From: Sphingobacterium sp. UGAL515B_05 | Lineage (GTDB): Bacteria > Bacteroidota > Bacteroidia > Sphingobacteriales > Sphingobacteriaceae | DNA length: 64,000 bases | Direction: 5' to 3' | Assembly: GCF_033097525.1 (NCBI RefSeq) | Contig: NZ_CP109907.1 | Span: 992,001 to 1,056,000, forward strand | Part shown: piece by piece, positions 46,700 to 54,584 of the stretch | Position numbering within the stretch: the stretch's first letter is position 1 | How the letters are laid out: each line of letters opens with the position of its first letter | The notes under the pieces: generated by a model | The model's input: only the letters and a program-made list of their open reading frames with translations | The model's database searches: none | Told to the model about the DNA's origin: nothing | Program-made: the position numbers and the translations under genes

Positions 46700-46721
46700 G
46701 TCATTTTCATTATCTTTATCT

Positions 46722-48158
46722 ATGCAAAAACTAAAAACCATTATATCCTCCGCATTGATCGCTTCAAGCGCAACACTTGCGTTCGGCCAGGCGCACAACG
46801 TATCCGCTGGCTATCATAAACCGACTGACCCCTTAGTGATTGAAAATCTTGAACAATGGCAAGATATGAAGTTTGGTCTTTTCATGCACTGGGGTACCTA
46901 TAGTCAATGGGGAATCGTCGAAAGCTGGAGTATCTGTCCCGAAGATGAAGGCTGGACGCAACGTAAACCCGAACATGGTAAAACCTATTTTGAATACCTC
47001 AAGAACTACGAAAATCTACAGACCACCTTTAATCCTACTGATTTCAATCCACAAAAATGGGCTAATGCCGCAAAAGCTGCCGGCATGAAATATGTCGTCT
47101 TTACAACAAAACATCACGATGGATTTGCCATGTTCGATACCAAAGAGTCGGATTATAAAATCACTTCTTCCAAAACGCCATTTTCCACAAACCCAAAGGC
47201 AAATGTGACCAAAGAAATCTTCAATACCTTCCGCAATGACGGTTTTAAAATTGGTGCTTACTTCTCCAAACCGGACTGGCACTCGGATTACTACTGGTGG
47301 TCCTACTTTCCACCAAAAGACAGAAATGTAAATTATGACCCTAAAAAATATCCGGACCGTTGGCAAAAATTCAAAGATTTCACCTACAATCAAATCAACG
47401 AACTGACCTCAGAATACGGCAAAGTTGATATCCTTTGGCTGGATGGTGGCCAGGTACGCCCTTTAGAAACTGTCGATAAATCTGTTGACTGGCAACAGAC
47501 GATCAAAATGGATCAGAATATTGACATGGACCGCATTGGTGGCATGGCAAGAAAAAATCAACCTGGCATTATCGTTGTCGACCGTACAGTACCTGGAAAC
47601 TGGGAAAATTATGTCACACCCGAACAAGCCATTCCTGAACATCCCTTGGATATTCCATGGGAAAGTTGCATCACTATGGGAAATTCGTTCAGCTATGTGC
47701 CCAACGACCAATACAAACCGACCAAAAAGATTGTTGAAACATTGGTAAAAATCATTTCCCGCGGTGGAAACTACCTTTTAAACATAGCCCCTGGTCCTAC
47801 AGGAGATTATGACCAGGCAGCATACGATCGCTTGAACGAACTGGCAGCCTGGATGAAAATCAATCAAACTGCTGTGTTTGCAACACGTACCATTGCTCCA
47901 TATCACCAAGGTGACTATTACTACACTAGAAGCAAAGACAGTAAAGTGGTCAATGTATTCCATCTTTCTGAAGGCGATACTTACCAACAGCCCAATGAAT
48001 ACGTCTTTCAAGTACCTGATAATTTTAGCGTAAAGAAAATCGCTATTTTGGGTCATAAAGGTAAATTGGACTGGTCTCAACGTGGTAACCAAATTACCTT
48101 GAGAAGCCCTAGTACACGATTTAGTTATGCGACTGCAATTCAATTGCAAAGCAAATAA
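46722..48158 (+). CDS. Secreted GH29 alpha-L-fucosidase
   Basis: A 478-residue family 29 retaining fucosidase. After a signal peptide (about residues 1-23) come the family signatures MKFGLFMHWGTYSQWG (49-64) and TTKHHDGFAMFDTKESDY (128-145), with the nucleophile as D241 in ILWLDGG. The C-terminal beta-sandwich is short. An upstream ATG at 46686 lies inside the terminator and would add 12 hydrophobic residues; the ATG at 46722 gives a standard signal peptide. Position after susD3 suggests it trims fucose from glycans captured by these systems. Confidence 0.9.
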   Translation: MQKLKTIISSALIASSATLAFGQAHNVSAGYHKPTDPLVIENLEQWQDMKFGLFMHWGTYSQWGIVESWSICPEDEGWTQRKPEHGKTYFEYLKNYENLQTTFNPTDFNPQKWANAAKAAGMKYVVFTTKHHDGFAMFDTKESDYKITSSKTPFSTNPKANVTKEIFNTFRNDGFKIGAYFSKPDWHSDYYWWSYFPPKDRNVNYDPKKYPDRWQKFKDFTYNQINELTSEYGKVDILWLDGGQVRPLETVDKSVDWQQTIKMDQNIDMDRIGGMARKNQPGIIVVDRTVPGNWENYVTPEQAIPEHPLDIPWESCITMGNSFSYVPNDQYKPTKKIVETLVKIISRGGNYLLNIAPGPTGDYDQAAYDRLNELAAWMKINQTAVFATRTIAPYHQGDYYYTRSKDSKVVNVFHLSEGDTYQQPNEYVFQVPDNFSVKKIAILGHKGKLDWSQRGNQITLRSPSTRFSYATAIQLQSK

Positions 48159-48160
48159 TA

Positions 48161-48197
48161 TAAAATTCCGTTGGATATAATCCAACGGAATTTTATC
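48161..48197 (+). terminator. Hairpin after the fucosidase gene
   Basis: A perfect 17-bp inverted repeat (arms 48161-48177 and 48181-48197, arm ATAAAATTCCGTTGGAT) with a 3-base loop, starting 2 bases after the stop. The T-tract is short, so it could be a terminator or an mRNA-stabilising hairpin. Confidence 0.8.
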
Positions 48198-48319
48198 CGT
48201 TAACAAGGTCATTGTTTACCGATCACCGCCTGAACATCTCAATATTCCCAAAGCCTCTGCTCAGGAATAAGAAAATAAGTCATCAACAAACTATGGGGTT
48301 TTTAGAACCTTAAATTCCA

Positions 48320-49354
48320 ATGAAAAAAATCAACCTATTTCCACTATTTATCCTTCTTTTTCTATCCTCATGTGCAACGTATAAACCTCAGATCCTGGTG
48401 TCAGAGCAAATTTTTAAAACAGGTCAGGTGCCATTCCAACAATGCCATGCCTCCACGATTCAAGTCATCGGAAAAGACAGTTTATTGGCGGCCTGGTTTG
48501 GCGGTACGCACGAATCTAACCCCGATGTTGTTATCTGGAGTTCCCTGTATAGCCATGGGCAGTGGCAGCGTCCTGTACAGATTGCAGATGGAATCCTTGC
48601 TGACAACCGCTTTCCTACATGGAATCCTGTCTTCTATCAATACCCGCACAGTGACACCTTATCTTTGTATTATAAAATAGGGCCCAACCCCAGAGAATGG
48701 AAAGGCTATGTCAAACATTCGCTGGATAAAGGAACGAGCTGGTCTGCACCGCAGCGATTGCCTGAAGGTATATTGGGGCCTATCAAGAATAAACCGCTCA
48801 CCTTAACAAACGGACTGCTCCTCTCCCCTTCCAGCACAGAGTCCAAGGAAGAAATCTGGAAAGCACACCTGGAAATCAGTCACGATCATGGTCGTTCCTG
48901 GTCCATCAGTACGATACGTCCCGATACCAGTATTCAGGTTATTCAGCCAAGTGTGATCCAACACGCGGATGGACGCATTCAGGTGCTCTGTCGAAGTAAA
49001 GAAAATAAGGTGATGGCCGCATTCTCAGCAGATGAAGGCCTTATCTGGGGCCCCTGGCAAGCCACAAACCTGCTCAATCCCAATTCAGCCACCGACGCCA
49101 TCCGTTTAAATAATGGTTTATTTATGATTGTCTTCAATCCGGCCATCGCTGGCAACGACTGGTGGGAAGGACGCACAAAACTGCATGTCGCCATCTCAAA
49201 GGATGGCTTACAATGGAAAGATGTCCTAACTCTTGAAGATGGGGTAAAGAACGATGAGTATTCTTATCCGACAATTATTCAGGACACAAACGGTCTTATC
49301 CACATCACCTATACCTGGAATAGGAAAAGTATCAAGCATATTGTGCTCAAATAA
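48320..49354 (+). CDS. Sialidase-like BNR/Asp-box lipoprotein
   Basis: A 344-residue predicted lipoprotein (lipobox LSSC) with a six-bladed propeller pattern. Asp-box motifs SLDKGTSWSAP, SHDHGRSWS and SADEGLIW are visible. The start of the propeller (QCHASTIQVIGKDSLLAAWFGGTHESNPDVVIWSS) is typical of the BNR_2 group often annotated as sialidases. True GH33 sialidases have an RIP motif and an Arg triad that I cannot confirm here, so the substrate may be another acidic or deoxy sugar. It follows the fucosidase by 161 bases. Confidence 0.78.
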   Translation: MKKINLFPLFILLFLSSCATYKPQILVSEQIFKTGQVPFQQCHASTIQVIGKDSLLAAWFGGTHESNPDVVIWSSLYSHGQWQRPVQIADGILADNRFPTWNPVFYQYPHSDTLSLYYKIGPNPREWKGYVKHSLDKGTSWSAPQRLPEGILGPIKNKPLTLTNGLLLSPSSTESKEEIWKAHLEISHDHGRSWSISTIRPDTSIQVIQPSVIQHADGRIQVLCRSKENKVMAAFSADEGLIWGPWQATNLLNPNSATDAIRLNNGLFMIVFNPAIAGNDWWEGRTKLHVAISKDGLQWKDVLTLEDGVKNDEYSYPTIIQDTNGLIHITYTWNRKSIKHIVLK

Positions 49355-49410
49355 GTATGCTAGTTGTAACAAAAATGGCAGTAACTTCGTTGTATGCTAA
49401 AAACCAAGTT

Positions 49411-49821
49411 ATGAGATCAATGTCAAAAATATTAACATCATTAGCATGTATCGTATGCGTAGGTTGCTCAAAGGAAGCTGCTAATCAAAACCTGTATCTC
49501 GAGGGAAGTTATTCCGGAAAATTTATAGTCAACTATAAAAATCAGGACCAAACCTTTACTGGAGACGTAACTGTACGGTTTAAAGCGGACAGTTTCTTTT
49601 GTACAGCAAACAAAAACAGATTTCCCGCAGGTGGCTCAGGTACATATGAGATTAATGGCAACCAAATTATTTTCAAAGATAAAAATTTTTGGACAGCAGA
49701 TTTTGACTGGGCTTTAATATTGAATCACAATTACACCTATTTAGTGGATGGAAACGATCTAACTTTAACAAAAGCTCCCTATCAAAATAACAGCTATATC
49801 TATAAATTAACGAAGGATTAA
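49411..49821 (+). CDS. Small lipoprotein of unknown function
   Basis: A 136-residue protein with a lipoprotein signal (lipobox VGC) followed by a beta-rich domain (LEGSYSGKFIVNYKNQDQTFTGDVTVRFKADSFFC). This resembles small lipocalin-like or calycin folds but no family is clear. An ATG at 49357 would add 18 residues before the signal; the ATG at 49411 is better, and one at 49420 is also possible. Its stop codon is part of a hairpin shared with the convergent GH3 gene. Confidence 0.7.
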   Translation: MRSMSKILTSLACIVCVGCSKEAANQNLYLEGSYSGKFIVNYKNQDQTFTGDVTVRFKADSFFCTANKNRFPAGGSGTYEINGNQIIFKDKNFWTADFDWALILNHNYTYLVDGNDLTLTKAPYQNNSYIYKLTKD

Positions 49822-49839
49822 TTAATAATCCTTCGTTAA
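49807..49839. terminator. Bidirectional hairpin built from both coding ends
   Basis: A perfect 14-bp inverted repeat (TTAACGAAGGATTA at 49807-49820 and its complement at 49826-49839) with a 5-base loop covers the last codons and stops of both convergent genes. Each arm encodes LTKD in its own gene. Confidence 0.85.
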
Positions 49840-52185
49840 TTCCAATGCTCCCTTCAACCGGATATCATCGGAAGATGCGCCGACCAAAAGTTTAAACCTG
49901 CCTTTTTCTGTCTTCCATTCATTACCTGCATTCCAAAGTTTGAGGTCCTCCTTGGTCAATTGAAAAGAATAACGTTCTTTCTTTCCTGCGGCAATGTTTT
50001 TACGCTCAAACCGCTTCAACTGCATAACAGGTGTCACGACAGAACTTACTTCATCCACAACATACAACTGAGCGACTTCATCGCCCGCCAATTTGCCATT
50101 ATTTGCCACGTCGAAGGACACCGTACACGCAAAATCATTGCCAGCTTCCTTCAATGAGACCTGTAAATTGGAGTAATCAAAACTACTGTAGCTCAACCCA
50201 TAACCAAAAGCATACAATGGTTTGGCCGACATTTCCACATAATCGTGATGCTTAGGTTTTGTATGGTTGTAATGTACAGGAAGCTGGCCGACCGAACGAG
50301 GTACCGAAATCGGTAATCTTCCAGCCGGATTATAGTCACCGAACAATACATCGGCAATAGCCAAGCCGCCCTCCTGTCCCGGATACCAGGCATTCACGAT
50401 CGCAGGAACATGTTCAGCTGCCCAATTTAAGTTCAATGGCCTTCCCATAATCGTAACAAGTACAATTGGTTTTTCGGTTGCCTGTATCGCTTTCAGCAAC
50501 TTGATCTGATCGCCCATCATATCCAGAGAAACGCGATCAAATCCTTCTCCGCTCTCCATATCACTTACCGTATTGGGATCCACATTGGCCGCTCCAGTTG
50601 CTTGATACGACGTTTTAAAATCACGTGCACTCGAACCACCCAGGACTAAAACCACCGCATCGGCCTGCTTTGCAGCTGCGACGGCGGCAGCAATATCGGA
50701 ATTGCTTGTATCACGGATCGCACAACCTTTCACATAATCGACCTTGGTACTGTTACCAACTGCCGCCCGTATTCCCGTCAAGAGGGTCTGAACTTTTCCT
50801 TCAGCCTGTGGAGCAGTATAATCGCCCAGCTGATTATAGGCATTGTCGGCATTCGGTCCTATAACGGCTATTCGTTTCAACGATTTGCTTAAGGGTAAGA
50901 TATGCTGATCGTTTTTAAGCAAAACAATCGACTCGCGTGCCACTTGTCTTGCCACCGTCTTATTTTGTACCGTAGCGACTTTTTGGGCTACCAACTTTTC
51001 ATCCACATAGGGATGATCAAAAAGCCCCAGATTGAACTTCATTCGCAGTACACGGGCCACTGCTGTATCGAGAACAGCAGGTTCAACGAGCCCCTGTTGG
51101 ACAGCCTTAAGCAAATTTGAACCATAACCAGTCCCGCTTAGATCGACATCCAATCCGGCATGTATACTTTGTGAAGCCGCTTCTTCTGCAGTCGCTGCTG
51201 TTGCATGCCCTCCATTGAGCCCCGATATACTCAGTAGATCCGATACGACAAACCCCGTAAATCCCCAGTCTTTACGTAGAATGTCTTTTAGCAACCAAGG
51301 GTTGGCTGAACAAGGAATACCATCAATGCTATTGTATGCCGTCATAACCGACCCTGCTCCTGATTTTACAGCACGCTCAAAAGGTGGCAGAAAATATTGT
51401 CTGAGGCTTCGTTCTCCAAACGATACGGACTCACCATTGTGACCGCCATCTGGAGCAGCATAGGCTACAAAATGCTTTAAAGTTCCTATTATTTTATCAC
51501 GCTCACCTAGCTTCTCACCCTGAAAACCACGGATCATTGCAGTTCCCATCTGACCGATCAGATAGGGATCCTCCCCATAGGTCTCTTCAGTGCGCGACCA
51601 ACGTGGATCTCGTGCTAAATCTAATACAGGACCGTAGCCGTTTTTACCACCCACAGCATAAGTCTCCATGGCGATTGTTGATGCCATATCCTGAATCAAC
51701 CGTGGGTTCCATGTACTCGCCTGTCCGATCGCGGTAGGGAACACTGTTGCACCAATCGCCATATGTCCATGTGGCGCCTCCTCAGACAACAACAATGGAA
51801 TCCCTAGTCGAGTACTATCCACCATATAACGTTGGATCGCATTTGTAGCGCGCGCAGCTTCTACAGGGCTCAGGCCATTCAGCAAGGTTTTCTGTGTCCA
51901 AGGATCGGCACGTAAGGTTGCCCATAATAATCCGATATGCTGTTCTTTTACTGCCTTCCGCAATTTATTGCTGATTGTAACCTGCTTTCCGTTTTTGCTA
52001 TACATTTCCCAGCCCAGCAATTTACTCAATTGCCCGACTTTCTCTTCCACAGTCATCCTTCCCAATAGATCACTTACCCGTTTTTCAATTGGTAACGTAC
52101 TGTTCTTATAGGGCAATTGCTGGGCTTGAAGTTGTGGGCAGAGCAATGTCGCCATTGCCGCCATAAGTAATATACGGACTTTCAT
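49822..52185 (-). CDS. GH3 beta-glycosidase (BglX-like)
   Basis: A 787-residue exported family 3 glycosidase (signal peptide ending LQA). The TIM-barrel domain contains the acid-rich KHFVAYAAPDGGHN segment and the nucleophile D316 in GFVVSD. The alpha/beta sandwich domain follows (about 420-620) and a fibronectin type III-like domain forms the C-terminus (about 680-760). Beta-glucosidase and beta-xylosidase activities are usual for this group; beta-N-acetylhexosaminidases of GH3 look different. It is oriented against the fucosidase cluster and has its own promoter with an overlapping operator candidate. Confidence 0.92.
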   Translation of the reverse strand: MKVRILLMAAMATLLCPQLQAQQLPYKNSTLPIEKRVSDLLGRMTVEEKVGQLSKLLGWEMYSKNGKQVTISNKLRKAVKEQHIGLLWATLRADPWTQKTLLNGLSPVEAARATNAIQRYMVDSTRLGIPLLLSEEAPHGHMAIGATVFPTAIGQASTWNPRLIQDMASTIAMETYAVGGKNGYGPVLDLARDPRWSRTEETYGEDPYLIGQMGTAMIRGFQGEKLGERDKIIGTLKHFVAYAAPDGGHNGESVSFGERSLRQYFLPPFERAVKSGAGSVMTAYNSIDGIPCSANPWLLKDILRKDWGFTGFVVSDLLSISGLNGGHATAATAEEAASQSIHAGLDVDLSGTGYGSNLLKAVQQGLVEPAVLDTAVARVLRMKFNLGLFDHPYVDEKLVAQKVATVQNKTVARQVARESIVLLKNDQHILPLSKSLKRIAVIGPNADNAYNQLGDYTAPQAEGKVQTLLTGIRAAVGNSTKVDYVKGCAIRDTSNSDIAAAVAAAKQADAVVLVLGGSSARDFKTSYQATGAANVDPNTVSDMESGEGFDRVSLDMMGDQIKLLKAIQATEKPIVLVTIMGRPLNLNWAAEHVPAIVNAWYPGQEGGLAIADVLFGDYNPAGRLPISVPRSVGQLPVHYNHTKPKHHDYVEMSAKPLYAFGYGLSYSSFDYSNLQVSLKEAGNDFACTVSFDVANNGKLAGDEVAQLYVVDEVSSVVTPVMQLKRFERKNIAAGKKERYSFQLTKEDLKLWNAGNEWKTEKGRFKLLVGASSDDIRLKGALELTKDY

Positions 52186-52254
52186 AAGTGGATTATTATT
52201 TATCTAGTTTTCTTCATTAATTGGATCCGGTTTTATTATTTCACATTACCTATG

Positions 52255-52302
52255 CAACCGGTTTCCAAACCACTAAATTAACGATTTAGCCTAAATAATC
52301 AA
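52255..52302 (-). promoter_or_regulatory. GH3 promoter with CG-centred operator candidate
   Basis: On the minus strand TTG (plus 52300-52302), 19 bases, then TAATTTAG (plus 52273-52280; 7 of 8 consensus bases). CAACCGGTTTC at 52255-52265, with the perfect core AACCGGTT, lies right at the predicted start site near 52267. That is a normal position for a LacI-type repressor. Confidence 0.5.
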
Positions 52303-52536
52303 GTTAAATTTTGATTCCTAATTCTTTTAATAATCATAGGGCGGCAGCATTGGTTTGAACAGCGTTCATCTAAGCAACCTAACATAGGTTCTACTTTATG
52401 TACTGAAGTAGAGGAGAGCAAATGGCAAACATCCACGAAATTCATTCTTGCACGTTGGGCAACAACAAAACAGGTAGACAAAGAAAAATTAATGTGAAAT
52501 ATTCAATTGCAACTTCATCAAAATAGAATTGAAAAA
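52303..52536. other. Intergenic region upstream of the GH3 promoter
   Basis: No gene or stable structure was recognised; AT-rich sequence with one short open frame that has no family resemblance. Confidence 0.4.
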
Positions 52537-52566
52537 AAAATAAAGACGGCAAGCCGTCTTTATTTT
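52537..52566 (-). terminator. Terminator after the lipocalin-like gene
   Basis: Inverted repeat AAAATAAAGACGGC (52537-52550) and its complement (52553-52566), effectively 13 bp with a CAAG loop. It is flanked on the minus strand by a run of nine T. It ends the minus-strand lipoprotein gene. Confidence 0.85.
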
Positions 52567-52589
52567 GAGTGTTAAAGGAAATATACTAC

Positions 52590-53084
52590 TTATTTTGTTG
52601 AAGCAACTCGCTTACCTTGGAAATAGTATTCAACTGGTGCCGCGTATGCTGCAGGATTATTATTGCGCGAAATTAATATGAGCAGATCACCATCAAGCTG
52701 TACCTCATAACTTTGGTAAGGATCACTATCAGCAAACTTGATACTTTTCTTCCCTTTATCATAGGTAAATGCGCGATGCTGTCCTTCAGCAAAAATCGAA
52801 CGTTCAAATGTCAACTTATCATCCCCACATAGTTCTTTACCACGATTGACAGTGAACTTATTCGCTGATTCAGCAAATGTAAATGTATACACATTATCCT
52901 TTTCACAATCTTTCGGTTTGTGCTTCAATTGCTCGTTTGTCGTCCCTTTCGCAGACACGATAGGGCTCCATTCAAAACTTTCCAGCTGTTTTTGAACATT
53001 CATAGGTACAGTCACTTCATTTTCTTTACTACAGCTCGTCAGTAAAAAGAGGATAGCAAAACTTCCAGTAAATAATTTATTCAT
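52590..53084 (-). CDS. Lipocalin-like lipoprotein
   Basis: A 164-residue lipoprotein (lipobox LLTSC) with a beta-strand pattern and two cysteines (KDCEKDNVYTFTF and GKELCGDDKLTF) seen in small Bacteroidota lipocalin-like domains. The ligand and role are unknown. The ATG at 53084 is preferred over one four codons upstream because it begins the signal sequence. It is a single gene with its own terminator. Confidence 0.7.
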   Translation of the reverse strand: MNKLFTGSFAILFLLTSCSKENEVTVPMNVQKQLESFEWSPIVSAKGTTNEQLKHKPKDCEKDNVYTFTFAESANKFTVNRGKELCGDDKLTFERSIFAEGQHRAFTYDKGKKSIKFADSDPYQSYEVQLDGDLLILISRNNNPAAYAAPVEYYFQGKRVASTK

Positions 53085-53177
53085 TACGGTTTCCATTAGT
53101 TATATCTTGATGACGATCATTTTACCAATATTGCTACAATAAAATCAAGCATTTTTAACTAAACAGATAAAAATAGA

Positions 53178-54026
53178 CTATGAGCCGGAGAGCACTTCGC
53201 GCCACAAACTAGGATGATCTGTTTGAATAAGACGTACAAAAGGATATTTCTCCAAAAAAGATCGATAAGCTTTCTTTCCCTCCTGTTCTGTTTTGTCGTC
53301 ATATTCCCCCAAACTATTCATCCAAAAATAAATGCCCTTTTGGCGCAATGCATTAAGTTTTTCGGTATCAATAAATGATTCATCAAGATGGACAATTGAG
53401 GTTAATTTCATCTTTAGTATGGCCGCTAAATCTTTCATGCTGCGTGCCCTCGGAAAAAGTGTAATCGTTGGATTGAGTTTGTAAATCTTGGGCATGTCTT
53501 TGTAATCGTAAAGAAAAAATAGTACCTGGTCTTCCATCCCCTCCTGTTCAACAAGCGCATAGGTTTTCTTAATAAACTCTTTGCGATCTTCTTTAAAATC
53601 GAGATCAACAAGGATTTTTCCCTTTGCAACGCGCAAAGCTTCCGATAGGGTTGGTATAACATGATCCGAAGCTTCACCATTCGACTTTTTGCGTAAGTGA
53701 AGCTGTTGAAGCTCGGCATAGGTCTGTTTGGCGACCTCTCCTTGCCCCGTTGTCGTCCGATTGACTGTTTTATCGTGCATCAGTACAAGTACACCATCTT
53801 TGGTGGCCCGCACATCTACCTCTACCACGGAAGCCCCCTGCCGAATAGCCTCCTCGATAGCAGCAATTGAATTTTCCGGTTGCTCCAGATGAGCTCCCCG
53901 GTGTGCGGCAACGTGTAAACTTTTTTGATCTAATTTTTTTATTAAATCGTTCGACTGAGCATATAAGTGGGTTGTAGAACTTACTATCATACTCAACAAG
54001 ATAGTAGAAAATATAATCTTTTTCAT
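53178..54026 (-). CDS. Secreted glycerophosphodiester phosphodiesterase
   Basis: A 282-residue enzyme with a signal peptide ending YAQ. The GDPD barrel motifs are complete: H42-R43 in AAHRGAHLEQPENS, E51, E69/D71 in VEVDVRATKDG and H84-D85 in LMHDKTVNRTT. It hydrolyses glycerophosphodiesters such as deacylated phospholipids in the periplasm, releasing glycerol-3-phosphate. An ATG at 54050 would add 8 residues before the signal. No transporter or glycerol gene is adjacent. Confidence 0.92.
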   Translation of the reverse strand: MKKIIFSTILLSMIVSSTTHLYAQSNDLIKKLDQKSLHVAAHRGAHLEQPENSIAAIEEAIRQGASVVEVDVRATKDGVLVLMHDKTVNRTTTGQGEVAKQTYAELQQLHLRKKSNGEASDHVIPTLSEALRVAKGKILVDLDFKEDRKEFIKKTYALVEQEGMEDQVLFFLYDYKDMPKIYKLNPTITLFPRARSMKDLAAILKMKLTSIVHLDESFIDTEKLNALRQKGIYFWMNSLGEYDDKTEQEGKKAYRSFLEKYPFVRLIQTDHPSLWREVLSGS

Positions 54027-54584
54027 TGCTGTATAGCTATTTTTTTGCAATCTCTATTTGTTATACCTTTGAAACTGGCGATCTCGCCACAGTTACATCT
54101 CAATCGCATCATGGATTGAATCCTGCACCTATATTAACGGAAAGTAATCCGGTTTGAATGGATTACCTTCCGTGTATGTCGTTCTATTTTTTCGACAACT
54201 CGAATGAATCAAGTTAATTTTTCGGGAAGCTTTGCACTCCGCCTGGCACTTGTAAAAAAACGCCCCAAAAATTGTTAATAAACATGTTAACTTTCTAGTA
54301 CAGAGCAGATCTTTTGTTAAAAACGTAGCGGACTTCCTATTTTTTTACAATTAGGCATTTAGGGCAAAAACAGTTCAGCTAAAATGTTAATAACAATGTT
54401 AATTAACTTGTAATCAACAATCTTTATGTTAACAACTACTTATCAGCAAAACCTATAAAATTTCACGTAATGACAGTAAACTTAAGTTGAATCATGCATA
54501 TTCGCGGCGTGAAAAACAAAAAATTAGGTAAAAGCTAAGGGTAAATTGAAAGCCGGCTGTCATAAAGATAAAAACTAATCTTTT
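54027..54584. other. Divergent intergenic region between GDPD and TonB receptor genes
   Basis: No protein gene was found in these 558 bases. It contains a terminator-like hairpin (54137-54173) whose presence between divergent genes is unexplained, and several AT-rich ATGTTAA-type repeats around 54275-54425. I could not identify a convincing promoter for the receptor. Confidence 0.5.
54137..54173. terminator. Orphan terminator-like hairpin
   Basis: ACGGAAAGTAATCC (54137-54150) pairs with GGATTACCTTCCGT (54160-54173), with one mismatch and a 9-base loop, followed 11-16 bases later by a T-run on the plus strand. No annotated gene ends here. Confidence 0.5.

Noticed and set aside
46711..46718. 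TATCTTTA as a -7 box for the fucosidase gene
   Set aside because: The start site would fall at or after the ATG at 46722 and no TTG lies at 18-22 bases upstream, so it is probably chance.
47778..48212. 144-codon minus-strand frame antisense to the fucosidase gene
   Set aside because: It is antisense to a well-supported GH29 enzyme and shows no recognisable features.
49364..49389. TTG and TAACTTCG as a promoter for the small lipoprotein gene
   Set aside because: The spacer is only 15 bases and the -7 box is imperfect; read-through from the sialidase-like gene is equally likely.
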